Source: Acidaminococcus sp050873445 (lineage in GTDB: Bacteria; Bacillota; Negativicutes; Acidaminococcales; Acidaminococcaceae). Taken from it: a DNA stretch of 22,066 bases. Below the pieces are notes generated by a model that saw only the letters and a program-made list of their open reading frames with translations, was not told the DNA's origin and made no database searches. Every line of letters starts with the position of its first letter. The first letter of the stretch is position 1. Positions 1 through 8,414 of this stretch are shown here, one piece after another. Where the stretch lies: the NCBI RefSeq assembly GCF_050873445.1, contig NZ_JBNMIU010000040.1, forward strand, positions 1 to 22,066. Direction: 5' to 3'. Position numbers and translations under genes: made by a program.

Positions 1-57
1 CTTTAAACGATTTCGAGGAAGGATATTACTGTTGTCTAAGGTAAAACTAAATTAAAG

Positions 58-87
58 ATGGACGTAAGCAAAAATGCTCACGTCCAT
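58..87. repeat. Imperfect hairpin near the left edge
   Basis: Eight-base arms ATGGACGT (58-65) and ACGTCCAT (80-87) are perfectly complementary. An inner AGCA/TGCT stem continues after one mismatch, around an A-rich loop. No solid T run follows on either strand, so it is not a convincing terminator. It could be a weak end signal for the minus-strand operon or part of an element beyond the edge. Nothing else is visible in positions 1-133. Confidence 0.4.
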
Positions 88-133
88 GAATGGTGGATGA
101 TTTGAAATTCGCCCCAACATTTGACAAAGAACC

Positions 134-167
134 AAAAAAACTGCCGCGCAGCGCGCGACAGTTTTTT
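134..167 (-). terminator. Rho-independent terminator of the ruvC-secF operon
   Basis: Read on the minus strand, a GC-rich stem (CTGTCGCGCG paired with CGCGGCAG around a short loop) is followed at once by a run of seven T. It sits only a few bases after the secF stop codon. The A run on the other arm could make it work in both directions, but no plus-strand gene approaches it inside the window. Confidence 0.85.
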
Positions 168-170
168 CAA

Positions 171-1055
171 TCACTTTCTCCCAATTTTCTTCCGGAAGAA
201 CAGCCACATGCTCCCTGCCAGGAAGGTAGAGGTATAGAACCCGCTGCAGAACCCTGCCAGCATGGCAAAGGAGAAATTGTGGATGGTCTCTCCGCCGAAC
301 AGGAAAATGGCTACCACGGCAAACAGGGTGGTCAGCGTGGTGTACACGCTCCGGGTCATGGTCTGCCAGATGCTGGCATCCACCAGATCCCCCATGCTCT
401 CGTTGCGCCGATGGGTATGCAGGTTTTCACGGATCCTGTCGAACACCACAATGGTGCCGTTGACAGAATACCCCACAACGGTCAGCAGAGCTGCCACAAA
501 GGAAGAATCGATTTCCAGATGCAGCACCGAGAACCAGCTCAGGGTCACCATGACGTCGATGATCAGGGCTACGATGGCCGCCAAAGCGAACCGCAGCTCG
601 AACCGGATGGTGATGTAGATGATCATGAGCACCCAGCTCAGGACCACAGCGCCCACGGCACTCTTCACCAGGTCTTTGCCGACGGTGGCACCTACGTTTT
701 CCACCCGCTGCACTTCATTCTGGCCCAGCTTGTCAGTCATGTCGTTCATGACTTCCACCCGCTGGCTGTCAGAAATCAGCCCGGTCCGGATCAGCACCGA
801 TTCACTGCTTTCCACCTGCTGATCACTGCTGCCCAATTGGATGATGCTGTTGCCAAGATCATGGCTGCTCAGCACGCTCCGTACCTGGGAAACAGTCACC
901 GGCTGGGCAAACTTCACATCCAGGATACTGCCGCCAGTAAAGTCAATGCCCAGGTTGAAGCCCCGGGTGAACATGGAAATGATCCCCACGATCAGGACAA
1001 TGGCCGTAATGGAAAAGAAGATCTTGGCATGTTGTACAATGGAGAATTTTTTCAT
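171..1055 (-). CDS. secF: SecF, protein translocase subunit
   Basis: SecF pairs with SecD in the cytoplasmic membrane and uses the proton motive force to help complete export of Sec substrates. The 294-residue product matches bacterial SecF length. It has one N-terminal membrane segment (about residues 11-30), the family motif GIDFTGGS at 36-43, a periplasmic domain, then a C-terminal bundle of about five membrane segments with the VVGYSVNGTIVVFDRIREN signature. The ATG overlaps the secD stop as ATGA, and GGAGG lies just upstream, so the two are translationally coupled. It is the last gene of the run, directly before a terminator. Identification rests on both SecF motifs and the SecD partner. 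Confidence 0.97.
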   Translation of the reverse strand: MKKFSIVQHAKIFFSITAIVLIVGIISMFTRGFNLGIDFTGGSILDVKFAQPVTVSQVRSVLSSHDLGNSIIQLGSSDQQVESSESVLIRTGLISDSQRVEVMNDMTDKLGQNEVQRVENVGATVGKDLVKSAVGAVVLSWVLMIIYITIRFELRFALAAIVALIIDVMVTLSWFSVLHLEIDSSFVAALLTVVGYSVNGTIVVFDRIRENLHTHRRNESMGDLVDASIWQTMTRSVYTTLTTLFAVVAIFLFGGETIHNFSFAMLAGFCSGFYTSTFLAGSMWLFFRKKIGRK

Positions 1056-2299
1056 CGTGCCGCCTCCTCTTTTTCCTTTTTATGATTCAGGCCCCACACC
1101 CCATACCAGGCCGGATTCGTAAAGAACCGGCTGCCGATCAGGGCGCTGAGGATGAATTTTGTAATCGTCACAGCGGTGAACATACTGATCAGTACGCCCA
1201 GAGCCAGGGTCACGGCGAACCCCTTGATGGGGCCGGTCCCCAGATAGAACAGCACCGCTGCCGCCATCAAAGTGGTCACGTTGGAATCCAGGATGGTGGT
1301 AAAAGCACGGGAGAAGCCGGCGCTTACAGCCGCCCGCAAGGTCTTGCCTTTTTTCGCTTCTTCCTTGAACCGTTCAAAGATCAGCACGTTGGCATCCACA
1401 GCCATCCCGATGGACAGGATGATCCCGGCGATGCCCGGCAGGGTCAGCGTAGCGTTCAGGCCCTTCATCACCGCCAGCAGCAGCAGGGTATACAGCAGCA
1501 GCACGATATCAGCCACCAGCCCGCTCAGACGATAATACAGCAGCATGAACAGGAACACGCCAGCCAGACCGATGGCAAACGCCTTCACACTGGCATCCTT
1601 GGCATCCTGGCCCAGGGTAGGCCCTACGGTCCGGTTTTCGACGACTTCCAGCTTCACAGGCAGGGATCCGCTGCGCAGCAGGATGGCCAGATGTTCGGCT
1701 TCCTTGGCATCCTTGGAACCGGTAATCTGGGCATTGCCGCCGGTAATGGGTTCATTGACCCGGGGAGCAGTCAGTACCTGGCCGTCCAGCAGGATGGCAA
1801 TCTGCCTGCCCACGTTCCGGGCGGTCATATCAGCAAATTTCTTTGCCCCATCTTCGTTGAATTTCAGAGTGACCACAGGATTTCCGCTCTGATCTGCACT
1901 GGCTTTGGAATCCTGCAGATCCTTACCGGTCAGCCCGGTATTGCCGTCCATGTCCTTGAATTCCAGCATAGCCGTCTTGCCCAGCATGGCAATGGCCTTT
2001 TCCGGATCCTTGACCCCTGGCAGTTCCACAATGATCTTATCCTTGCTCTGGCGCTGGATCACCGGTTCCGTCAGGCCCAGTTCGTTGACCCGGCGTTCGA
2101 TGATCTGGATGGAGCGGTTGATGGCGTCATCGTCCACCTTGGCTTCTTCCGTAGGCTGTGCCTGCAGCACCACATGGGTACCACCCTGCAGGTCCAGGCC
2201 CTGTTTGACCGTACTGGCCAGAGGCTTGATGAATACGGCAAACGCAATGATGATGGCCAGCACTGAAACCAGCAGCTTGACCCGATTTTTAGCCTCCAA
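1052..2299 (-). CDS. secD: SecD, protein translocase subunit
   Basis: SecD forms the SecDF complex that pulls exported proteins out of the SecYEG channel using the proton gradient. The 415-residue product has an N-terminal membrane segment (about residues 8-26), the LDLQGGTHVVLQ motif at 36-47, a periplasmic P1 domain and a C-terminal five-helix membrane domain carrying SIGMAVDANVLIFERFKEE. The chosen start is a TTG, because GGAGG lies seven bases before it and no ATG fits. Twelve bases separate it from the upstream cyclo-ligase gene, and its stop overlaps the secF start by four bases. SecD and SecF are separate proteins here, not a fusion. Confidence 0.97.
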   Translation of the reverse strand: MEAKNRVKLLVSVLAIIIAFAVFIKPLASTVKQGLDLQGGTHVVLQAQPTEEAKVDDDAINRSIQIIERRVNELGLTEPVIQRQSKDKIIVELPGVKDPEKAIAMLGKTAMLEFKDMDGNTGLTGKDLQDSKASADQSGNPVVTLKFNEDGAKKFADMTARNVGRQIAILLDGQVLTAPRVNEPITGGNAQITGSKDAKEAEHLAILLRSGSLPVKLEVVENRTVGPTLGQDAKDASVKAFAIGLAGVFLFMLLYYRLSGLVADIVLLLYTLLLLAVMKGLNATLTLPGIAGIILSIGMAVDANVLIFERFKEEAKKGKTLRAAVSAGFSRAFTTILDSNVTTLMAAAVLFYLGTGPIKGFAVTLALGVLISMFTAVTITKFILSALIGSRFFTNPAWYGVWGLNHKKEKEEAAR

Positions 2300-2311
2300 A
2301 ATGATTCCTCC

Positions 2312-2887
2312 TCATTTTCCGTTTGTCTTACATACCCGCAGGCCTTTTTCGGTACACAAGTAACGGACTTTTGCGTCGTGGGCATTGGTGGGCAGTTCTT
2401 TCTGCACCTGTACCTCATACCCGATTGCCATGGGAACCGCTTTGGTGCACCGTGGCAGGAAGCGGTCGTAGTAGCCGGCACCCCGGCCCAGCCGTTCCCC
2501 GTCTGGCGTAAAGCCCAGTCCCGGAGTCAGTACCAGGTCGATATCCTCCGGCGCCACTACTTCCGCAGATTCCTGGGGCGTCCGGATGCCATACCGGTCC
2601 CGTCCCAATTTTTTCAGCGTCACCAGCCGGGCTGCCTGCATTTCCCCCGGAGCCTCCAGGATCTGGGGCACGCAGACAGTCTTGCCCATATTGAGAGCCG
2701 TCTGGAGGGCCTGGTCGATGAGCACTTCCCCAGGTTCACCCAGATAGCCCATGATCACCTTTCCTTCCAGGAACAGCCGGCTGTTCACGATGTGGCTGTT
2801 GATTTCCCGGTTGAATTTATGGATTTCCCGCTGGTTCAGGCGCTTGATGCGCTCCTTGATCTCCAGCCGGACCGCTTTCTTGTCCAT
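2312..2887 (-). CDS. fthC: 5-formyltetrahydrofolate cyclo-ligase
   Basis: This enzyme converts 5-formyl-THF to 5,10-methenyl-THF with ATP, returning the storage folate to the one-carbon pool in the cytoplasm. The 191-residue length is normal for the family. The diagnostic nucleotide and folate-binding stretch PGLGFTPDGERLGRGAGYY followed by DRFL occupies residues 122-144, and the basic N-terminus (KKAVRLEIKERIKRL) is typical. Its ATG overlaps the yajC stop by one base (TAATG), so translation is coupled. The odd point is its place between yajC and secD, which are usually adjacent; a functional link to secretion is not implied by the sequence. Confidence 0.93.
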   Translation of the reverse strand: MDKKAVRLEIKERIKRLNQREIHKFNREINSHIVNSRLFLEGKVIMGYLGEPGEVLIDQALQTALNMGKTVCVPQILEAPGEMQAARLVTLKKLGRDRYGIRTPQESAEVVAPEDIDLVLTPGLGFTPDGERLGRGAGYYDRFLPRCTKAVPMAIGYEVQVQKELPTNAHDAKVRYLCTEKGLRVCKTNGK

Positions 2888-3294
2888 TATTTGCTTTCTC
2901 CGGTCCCTTCTGCCGCTTTCGTTTCTTCAGCAGCTTCCGCCTGAGGAGTTTCCACCGGTTGTTCCGGTTCTGCCTTGACAGCTTCCTTCTCCTCTTCCTT
3001 CTTTTCAGCCGGTTTGCCGCCATGGTCGAAAGCCGTAGTCACAACGCCGCCCACAGCGCTCTTCCGGATGTGGATTTCCACGCCCCTGGCCACTTTGATG
3101 CGGATTCGGTCATCCTGTACCTTGGTAATGGTGCCGAAGATGCCGCCGATTGTGACGATGTTGGTCCCGATTTTCAGGGAATCCAGCATTTCACTGCGTT
3201 TCTTCTGATCCCGTTTCTGGGGACGGTAGATCATCACATAGAAGATTGCCCCCATCAAAATAAAAGGCCAGGCCATTTGAAGCAAGTTTTCCAT
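2887..3294 (-). CDS. yajC: YajC, SecDF-associated preprotein translocase subunit
   Basis: YajC is a small single-span membrane protein that associates with SecDF. A membrane segment covers about residues 6-23, followed by the family signature YRPQKRDQKKR and a globular part (KIGTNIVTIGGIFGTITKV, residues 41-59). I start at the ATG at 3294 (135 residues), because AGGAGG is nine bases away; an in-frame TTG two codons earlier is only three bases from it. The protein is longer than the usual 90-110 residues because of a charged, Glu/Lys/Pro/Ala-rich tail from about residue 96. Its ribosome site lies in the gap next to the tgt stop. Confidence 0.95.
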   Translation of the reverse strand: MENLLQMAWPFILMGAIFYVMIYRPQKRDQKKRSEMLDSLKIGTNIVTIGGIFGTITKVQDDRIRIKVARGVEIHIRKSAVGGVVTTAFDHGGKPAEKKEEEKEAVKAEPEQPVETPQAEAAEETKAAEGTGESK

Positions 3295-3300
3295 CTGCAA

Positions 3301-4422
3301 TTACCTCCTGTTTGTCTCATAATTGGCTAAGAATGATTCCCTGAATTCCGGGAACGTATCATTAGCGATGGCATTTCTCATATCCTCTGCAAATTTTAAC
3401 AGAAAATGGAGATTATGTATAGATAACAGACGCAGAGCCAGGATTTCCTCCGCCTTGAACAGATGGCGGATGTAGGCCCGGCTGAAGTGCCGGCAGGTAT
3501 AGCAGTCACAGTGCTCGTCGATGGGACGCCAGTCTTCCGCATACTGGGCATTGCGCACCACCAGCCGCCCTGTGGGAAGCATGGCCGTACCATTCCGGGC
3601 CACCCGGGTGGGATACACACAGTCGAACATATCCACTCCCAGATTCACCCCTTCCACCAGGCAGTCCGGTGTACCCACGCCCATCAGGTAGCGGGCCTTG
3701 TCCTTGGGCATATGCCGGGTGGTCTTGTCCAGGATGTCATACATCAGCGGATGGGGTTCCCCTACGGACAGGCCGCCGATGGCGAACCCGGCGAAATCCA
3801 TGGACGTGATGGCCTTGGCGCTGTATTCCCGCAAATCCGGATACATGCCCCCCTGGATGATGCCGAACAGACCCTGGTCTTCCCGGGTCTTGGCTTCCAG
3901 GCACCGTTTGGCCCAGCGGGTAGTCCGTTCCGTGGACTGCTTGGCATAGGCATGGTCCGCCGGATAGGGGATGCATTCATCGAAGGCCATGATGATGTCC
4001 GCACCCAGGTCCTCCTGAGCCTTGGTGGCCACTTCCGGATTCAGGAACTGTCTGGAACCGTCCAGATGGGACCGGAACATGACCCCTTCTTCCGTGATCT
4101 TGCGCATTTCGCCCAGGCTGAACACCTGGAAACCGCCGCTGTCTGTGAGCATGCCCCGTTTGTAGTTCATGAACTTGTGCAGGCCTCCGGCCTTCCGGAT
4201 CAGCTCCGTGCCCGGCCGCAGGAACAGGTGATACGTATTGGACAGGATCACCTGGGCGTGCATGTCATACAGTTCTTCCGGAGTCAGGGTCTTCACCGTA
4301 GCCTGGGTGCCCACCGGCATGAACATAGGGGTATCGAAAGTCCCGTGGGGAGTGTGCAGCTTGCCCAGCCGCGCCCCGCTCCGGGGGTCTTCCTTGATGA
4401 GTTCGAAATAGACTGATTGCAT
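3301..4422 (-). CDS. tgt: tRNA-guanine transglycosylase (queuosine pathway)
   Basis: Tgt swaps guanine-34 of GUN-anticodon tRNAs for the queuosine precursor preQ1. The 373-residue product carries the proton-acceptor aspartate in TDSGGFQVFSL (D94), the nucleophilic aspartate in FDCVYPTRVARNGTA (D267), and the zinc site C305-x-C307-x2-C310-x25-H336. All key residues are present and the length is standard. I place the start at the ATG at 4422, five bases after GGAG; an in-frame extension of 15 residues to 4467 runs into queA and looks unlike the family. Nineteen bases separate it from queA, the next enzyme in the pathway, and yajC follows six bases later. Confidence 0.97.
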   Translation of the reverse strand: MQSVYFELIKEDPRSGARLGKLHTPHGTFDTPMFMPVGTQATVKTLTPEELYDMHAQVILSNTYHLFLRPGTELIRKAGGLHKFMNYKRGMLTDSGGFQVFSLGEMRKITEEGVMFRSHLDGSRQFLNPEVATKAQEDLGADIIMAFDECIPYPADHAYAKQSTERTTRWAKRCLEAKTREDQGLFGIIQGGMYPDLREYSAKAITSMDFAGFAIGGLSVGEPHPLMYDILDKTTRHMPKDKARYLMGVGTPDCLVEGVNLGVDMFDCVYPTRVARNGTAMLPTGRLVVRNAQYAEDWRPIDEHCDCYTCRHFSRAYIRHLFKAEEILALRLLSIHNLHFLLKFAEDMRNAIANDTFPEFRESFLANYETNRR

Positions 4423-4441
4423 AACCTCTCCTCTTATGGAA

Positions 4442-5458
4442 TCAATGGATGAACATGGCGTCGCCAAAGCTGAAGAACCGGTACTTGTTTTCCACAGCTA
4501 CCTTGTAGGCGTGGAGGATCCTCTCCCGGCTGGAAAGAGCGGAGACCAGCATGACCAGCGTGCTCTGGGGCAGGTGGAAATTGGTCACCAGGGCATCCAC
4601 GAACTTGAACTGGAAGCCCGGGTAGATGAAGATATTGGTCCAGTTGCCGCCGGCTTTCATTTCGCCGCTGGCTCCGGCGCTCTCCAGAGTCCGTACACTG
4701 GTGGTGCCCACGGCAATGATCCGCCGGCCTTCCCGCTTGGCTTTGTTGATGGCGTCTGCGGCTTCCTGGGACACCGTATAGAATTCCTTGTGCATCTTAT
4801 GGTCCTCCACCCGGCTTTCATTCACCGGCCGGAAGGTCCCCAGCCCCACGTGCAGGGTGACAAACACTTCCTCCACACCCATGTCCTTGATTTTCTTCAG
4901 CAGCTCTTTCGTGAAGTGCAGGCCGGCGGTGGGTGCGGCCGCACTGCCCCGTTCCCGGTTGTACACTGTCTGGTACCGTTCCTTGTCCTTCAGCTTCTCG
5001 TGGATATAGGGCGGCAGCGGCGTCTCGCCCAGCCGGTCCAGGATTTCCTCGAAGATGCCGTCGTAATGGAACCGGGCGATCCGGCCCCCGAAATCGGTGG
5101 TATCCAGGATCTCACAGCTCAGTTTATCGCTGAACTTGATCTGGGCGCCCTTCTGCAGCTTCTTGCCCGGTTTCACCAGGACCTCCCAGTCCGTGGCGTT
5201 CTTACGGGTCAGCAGGAATACCTCCACGTGGGCCCCGGTGGTCTTGAACCCGTGGAGACGGGCCGGGATCACCCGCGTATCATTGAATACCAGCAGGTCG
5301 CCAGGCTTCAGGTATTCCGGCAGGTTATAGAAATGCCGATGCTCCAGTTCCCCGGTATTTTTGTCCATGACCAGCAGCCGGGAAGAATCCCGGGGTTCCA
5401 CCGGTGTCTGGGCGATCAGCTCTTTGGGCAGATCATAATCAAAATCCGTTACATCCAT
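4442..5458 (-). CDS. queA: S-adenosylmethionine:tRNA ribosyltransferase-isomerase
   Basis: QueA transfers and rearranges the ribosyl group of SAM onto preQ1-tRNA to give epoxyqueuosine-tRNA. The 338-residue length matches the family. Recognisable motifs are the N-terminal DYDLPKELIAQTPVEPRD, FNDTRVIPARL (58-68), PTAGLHFT, and the GLGTFRPV stretch. The ATG has a GAGGAG site eight bases upstream, placed in the 14-base gap after the spoIID-like gene. It directly precedes tgt, so both tRNA-level steps are co-transcribed. The epoxyqueuosine reductase (QueG or QueH) is not in this window. Confidence 0.97.
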   Translation of the reverse strand: MDVTDFDYDLPKELIAQTPVEPRDSSRLLVMDKNTGELEHRHFYNLPEYLKPGDLLVFNDTRVIPARLHGFKTTGAHVEVFLLTRKNATDWEVLVKPGKKLQKGAQIKFSDKLSCEILDTTDFGGRIARFHYDGIFEEILDRLGETPLPPYIHEKLKDKERYQTVYNRERGSAAAPTAGLHFTKELLKKIKDMGVEEVFVTLHVGLGTFRPVNESRVEDHKMHKEFYTVSQEAADAINKAKREGRRIIAVGTTSVRTLESAGASGEMKAGGNWTNIFIYPGFQFKFVDALVTNFHLPQSTLVMLVSALSSRERILHAYKVAVENKYRFFSFGDAMFIH

Positions 5459-5472
5459 GTTTCTTAACTCCT

Positions 5473-6786
5473 CTAATATACTTGTTTGATTTTCACACCC
5501 TGGTAGTAATGGGCCAGGATGGTCTTATAATAATCACGTTTGCCCCTGGCTGCCTTGCTGAGAGCCAGGCCCCGGGCGCCCCACTGGCTGAGTCCAACGC
5601 CGTGTCCCCAGCCGTTGCCGGTGAAGGTGGCTTTTTCCCCCTCCACACCGGTGAACAGATGCAGGTCTCCCACGGAAGCGGAATCAGTTCCGCCCTTTTC
5701 GTTGATAGGGATGGTCTTCCTGCCCACCGGATAGCCATAGCCGTTGGTGATGGTCACGTCCAGCTCTTTGGGCCGCTCCAGTCCGATATTCACGTCGAAC
5801 AGGGTGCTGTTCAGGGCCAGCAGGCTCCGCACCTGGCTGCCGGTAAGGGTCACGCTCTTTTTGGATCCCACGAAAGTCAGCCGCTTCACCCGGCCTGACA
5901 CGCCCCGGTCCGGGGTATAGGCCATGGGCGCCGCCGTGCGGGCCGAAAGCCGGATGCCCTGCAGTTCGCCCAGTTCGTACCCGCCCTGGCTCAAAAGCCG
6001 GGACAGCTGCACCCGGGTAAAGGCCTTGTTCCAGGCGTAACGGGGAGAATCCTGGTCATAATCTTTCACGGCCTGCAGGTAGGGGATGTTCTTTCCCCAC
6101 ACGGCACTGGCCGCTTCCGTATATCCACCACTGCTGCTGTGGAACACCGCCTGGATGGGTTTCCCTTCGTACAGAGCCGCCATGCCCCGGGTGGCATCCA
6201 CCAGTTTCGTGGTATTGGCATTCTCCCCTTCGATACCGCCGTACACCTGGCCCATTTCATTGGCCCGGATGTCGAAATTGGCATATTTGGGATTGTCCAT
6301 GGAATACAGGGCAAAGGAACGGGCCGCCACAGCCTGGGCCTTGATAGCTTCATCCGGCCACAGCGGCAGCACCTCTTTCGCTACCACGCCGTACAGATAC
6401 TGTTCCAGAGGCAGTATGTTCACCACGTTCAGATTTTTCTTCCCGCTGTTCAGCAGCACTGTCAGGGCGCCCCGGTACTTTTTCTGATTCACCAGCACCG
6501 GATTTTTCGGGTCCGCTGCCAAAAGGGATGCCGTGCTGCCCGCCAGTTTTTTCTGGTCCGCATACAGGCTTCCCTGCTTGACGCTCACGTAATGGTTGCC
6601 TGGCGCCGGGACCGTAGTCCGGCCGCTGCCGTCCACCACTTTGATCTTGCCGGTGGAACTCACCTGGGCCGAGAACTGGTCCACAGCCAGGCCCACCCGC
6701 AGTTTGGGACCGGCGGAATCCGCCAGGGCCACACTGCTTACCAGCAGCAGCAACGCACACAGGAAAAAAGCCAGCCGTTTCTTCAT
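5473..6786 (-). CDS. SpoIID/LytB-domain protein, secreted, probable peptidoglycan lytic enzyme
   Basis: The 437-residue product begins with a clear signal peptide (MKKR, then a hydrophobic stretch to about residue 22, with ALADS as the likely cleavage area). A SpoIID domain follows: VVAKEVLP holds the glutamate (E138) that corresponds to the catalytic Glu of SpoIID lytic transglycosylases, then AIKAQAVAARSFAL, HSSSGG (216-221) and a C-terminal GHGVGLSQWGA (394-404). Its ATG overlaps the ruvB stop by four bases, and queA follows after 14. In endospore formers SpoIID digests septal peptidoglycan during engulfment; many Negativicutes carry homologues without sporulating, where a wall-remodelling role is likely but unproven. 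The family call is secure; orthology to true SpoIID is not. Confidence 0.85.
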   Translation of the reverse strand: MKKRLAFFLCALLLLVSSVALADSAGPKLRVGLAVDQFSAQVSSTGKIKVVDGSGRTTVPAPGNHYVSVKQGSLYADQKKLAGSTASLLAADPKNPVLVNQKKYRGALTVLLNSGKKNLNVVNILPLEQYLYGVVAKEVLPLWPDEAIKAQAVAARSFALYSMDNPKYANFDIRANEMGQVYGGIEGENANTTKLVDATRGMAALYEGKPIQAVFHSSSGGYTEAASAVWGKNIPYLQAVKDYDQDSPRYAWNKAFTRVQLSRLLSQGGYELGELQGIRLSARTAAPMAYTPDRGVSGRVKRLTFVGSKKSVTLTGSQVRSLLALNSTLFDVNIGLERPKELDVTITNGYGYPVGRKTIPINEKGGTDSASVGDLHLFTGVEGEKATFTGNGWGHGVGLSQWGARGLALSKAARGKRDYYKTILAHYYQGVKIKQVY

Positions 6787-7796
6787 TTTCCATGATCCTC
6801 CGGATAGGGCACCCCCAGGTACTGGTAAGCCGCCAGGGTAGCCTGCCGCCCTTTCGGGGTCCGCTGGAGCATACCCAGCTGCATCAGATAGGGTTCATAC
6901 ACGTCTTCCAGTGTTTCCGCCTCTTCGTTCAGAGATGCCGCCAGGGTATCCACCCCCACAGGCCGGCCTCCGAAATCCTTCACCAGCTTCTGCAGCAGGC
7001 GGCGGTCATTCTGATCCAGGCCCAGATCATCGATTTCCAGGCGTTCCATGGCACTGCGGCACACGTCCCGGGTAATCGTATCGTACCCCGCCACTTCGGC
7101 AAAGTCACGCACCCGTTTCAGCAGCCGGTTGGCCACCCGGGGCGTCCCCCGGCTGCGGCGCCCGATTTCGTAGGCACCTTCTGGTTCGATGTTCACCTTT
7201 AAGATCTCGGCCGCACGCTGCACGATAATCTGGAGTTCCTCCGGAGTGTAGAACTCCAGATGGCAGATGACGCCGAACCGGTCCCGCAGCGGTGCCGCAA
7301 TGGACCCCATGCGGGTGGTGGCCCCGATCAGCGTGAACCGGGGCAGATCCAGCCGCACGCTACGGGCTGCCGGCCCCTTGCCGATGATGATATCCAGGGC
7401 ATAGTCTTCCATGGCCGAATAGAGGATTTCCTCCACCGTCTTGGGCAACCGATGGATTTCATCGATGAACAGGACATCGCTGTCGCTCAGGTTGGTCAAA
7501 ATGGCCGCCAGATCCCCCTGCCGTTCCAGGGCCGGACCGCTGGTAATCCGGATATTCACATTCAGTTCGTTGGCGATGATGTTGGCCAGGGTGGTCTTCC
7601 CCAGGCCGGGCGGCCCGTACAGCAGGACGTGATCCAGGGCCTCTTTCCGTTTCAGGGCCGCCTGGATGAACACCTCCATATTCTTTTTCACTTTGCTCTG
7701 GCCGATGTATTCTGCCAGCCGCCGGGGTCGCAGGCTGTACTGCCAGCCGTCCTGGGCCTGCTCCGGCCCGGCGATCACACGATTGGTATCTTCCAT
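6783..7796 (-). CDS. ruvB: RuvB, Holliday junction branch-migration helicase
   Basis: RuvB is the hexameric AAA+ motor that drives branch migration with RuvA. The 337-residue product has Walker A GPPGLGKTT at 61-69, Walker B LFIDEIHRL at 109-117, sensor region LIGATTR, the arginine-finger segment RDRFG (171-175) and the C-terminal winged-helix domain ending in TPKGRQATLAAYQYLG. Its ATG abuts the ruvA stop with no gap, and its own stop overlaps the start of the spoIID-like gene by four bases. Length and motifs are complete. Confidence 0.98.
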   Translation of the reverse strand: MEDTNRVIAGPEQAQDGWQYSLRPRRLAEYIGQSKVKKNMEVFIQAALKRKEALDHVLLYGPPGLGKTTLANIIANELNVNIRITSGPALERQGDLAAILTNLSDSDVLFIDEIHRLPKTVEEILYSAMEDYALDIIIGKGPAARSVRLDLPRFTLIGATTRMGSIAAPLRDRFGVICHLEFYTPEELQIIVQRAAEILKVNIEPEGAYEIGRRSRGTPRVANRLLKRVRDFAEVAGYDTITRDVCRSAMERLEIDDLGLDQNDRRLLQKLVKDFGGRPVGVDTLAASLNEEAETLEDVYEPYLMQLGMLQRTPKGRQATLAAYQYLGVPYPEDHGK

Positions 7797-8414
7797 TTAA
7801 CCCCTCCGATATAGCATTTTCAGTGCCTCGTCCAAAAGCTGTTCCACAGTGCTTTCCGGTTTCACATGCAGCCGCTTCAGGACCCCGTCGATCTCATCCC
7901 GGCGGAAGCCCAGAGAGGCCAGCCCTTCGGCCACAGCCCCCAGGGTGGTGGTATCGTCATCCAAATTCTCTTCATTGAAGGAAGGACCGCTGCCGTCCTC
8001 GTCCTGGAGCCCTTCCGGCACCACCATGTCCTTCAGTTCCAGCAGCAGCCGTTCTGCCGTTTTCTTGCCGATGCCCGGCAGCTTGGTCAGGAACTTCACG
8101 TCCCGGTTCTTCACTGCCAGGTAAAAGCTGTCCACCTTGGATGCCGACAGGATGCCCTGGGCCATCTTGGGCCCGATGCCGCTCACCGTGATCAGCTGGG
8201 TAAACAGACTGTAGGCGTCATAGGAAAGGAATCCAAAGAGCTGCAGGGCATCTTCCCGCACCGACAGATACGTATACACCTTCACTTTCTGGTCCACCTG
8301 CAACCGGGCCAGGTCACCGGTGTTCATGAAGATCCGGTACCCTACCCCGTTCGTGTCCACCAGGATGAAATTCGTTCCCATATGGTCGATCCGGCCGGTA
8401 ATGAATCCGATCAT
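7797..8414 (-). CDS. ruvA: RuvA, Holliday junction DNA-binding subunit
   Basis: RuvA tetramers bind four-way junctions and load RuvB. The 205-residue protein shows the N-terminal OB-fold (MIGFITGRIDHMG), two helix-hairpin-helix motifs, VSGIGPKMAQGIL and LPGIGKKTAERLL (about residues 77-89 and 112-124), an acidic linker (EDGSGPSFNEENLDDD) and the C-terminal RuvB-binding helices. The ATG overlaps the ruvC stop as ATGA, and the stop is immediately followed by the ruvB ATG. Confidence 0.97.
   Translation of the reverse strand: MIGFITGRIDHMGTNFILVDTNGVGYRIFMNTGDLARLQVDQKVKVYTYLSVREDALQLFGFLSYDAYSLFTQLITVSGIGPKMAQGILSASKVDSFYLAVKNRDVKFLTKLPGIGKKTAERLLLELKDMVVPEGLQDEDGSGPSFNEENLDDDTTTLGAVAEGLASLGFRRDEIDGVLKRLHVKPESTVEQLLDEALKMLYRRG

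Noticed and set aside
90..1085. Long open frame on the plus strand opposite secF (331 codons)
   Set aside because: It lies antisense to an unmistakable secF, has no ribosome site, and its His/Gln/Asp-rich translation is typical of the reverse of a GC-rich gene.
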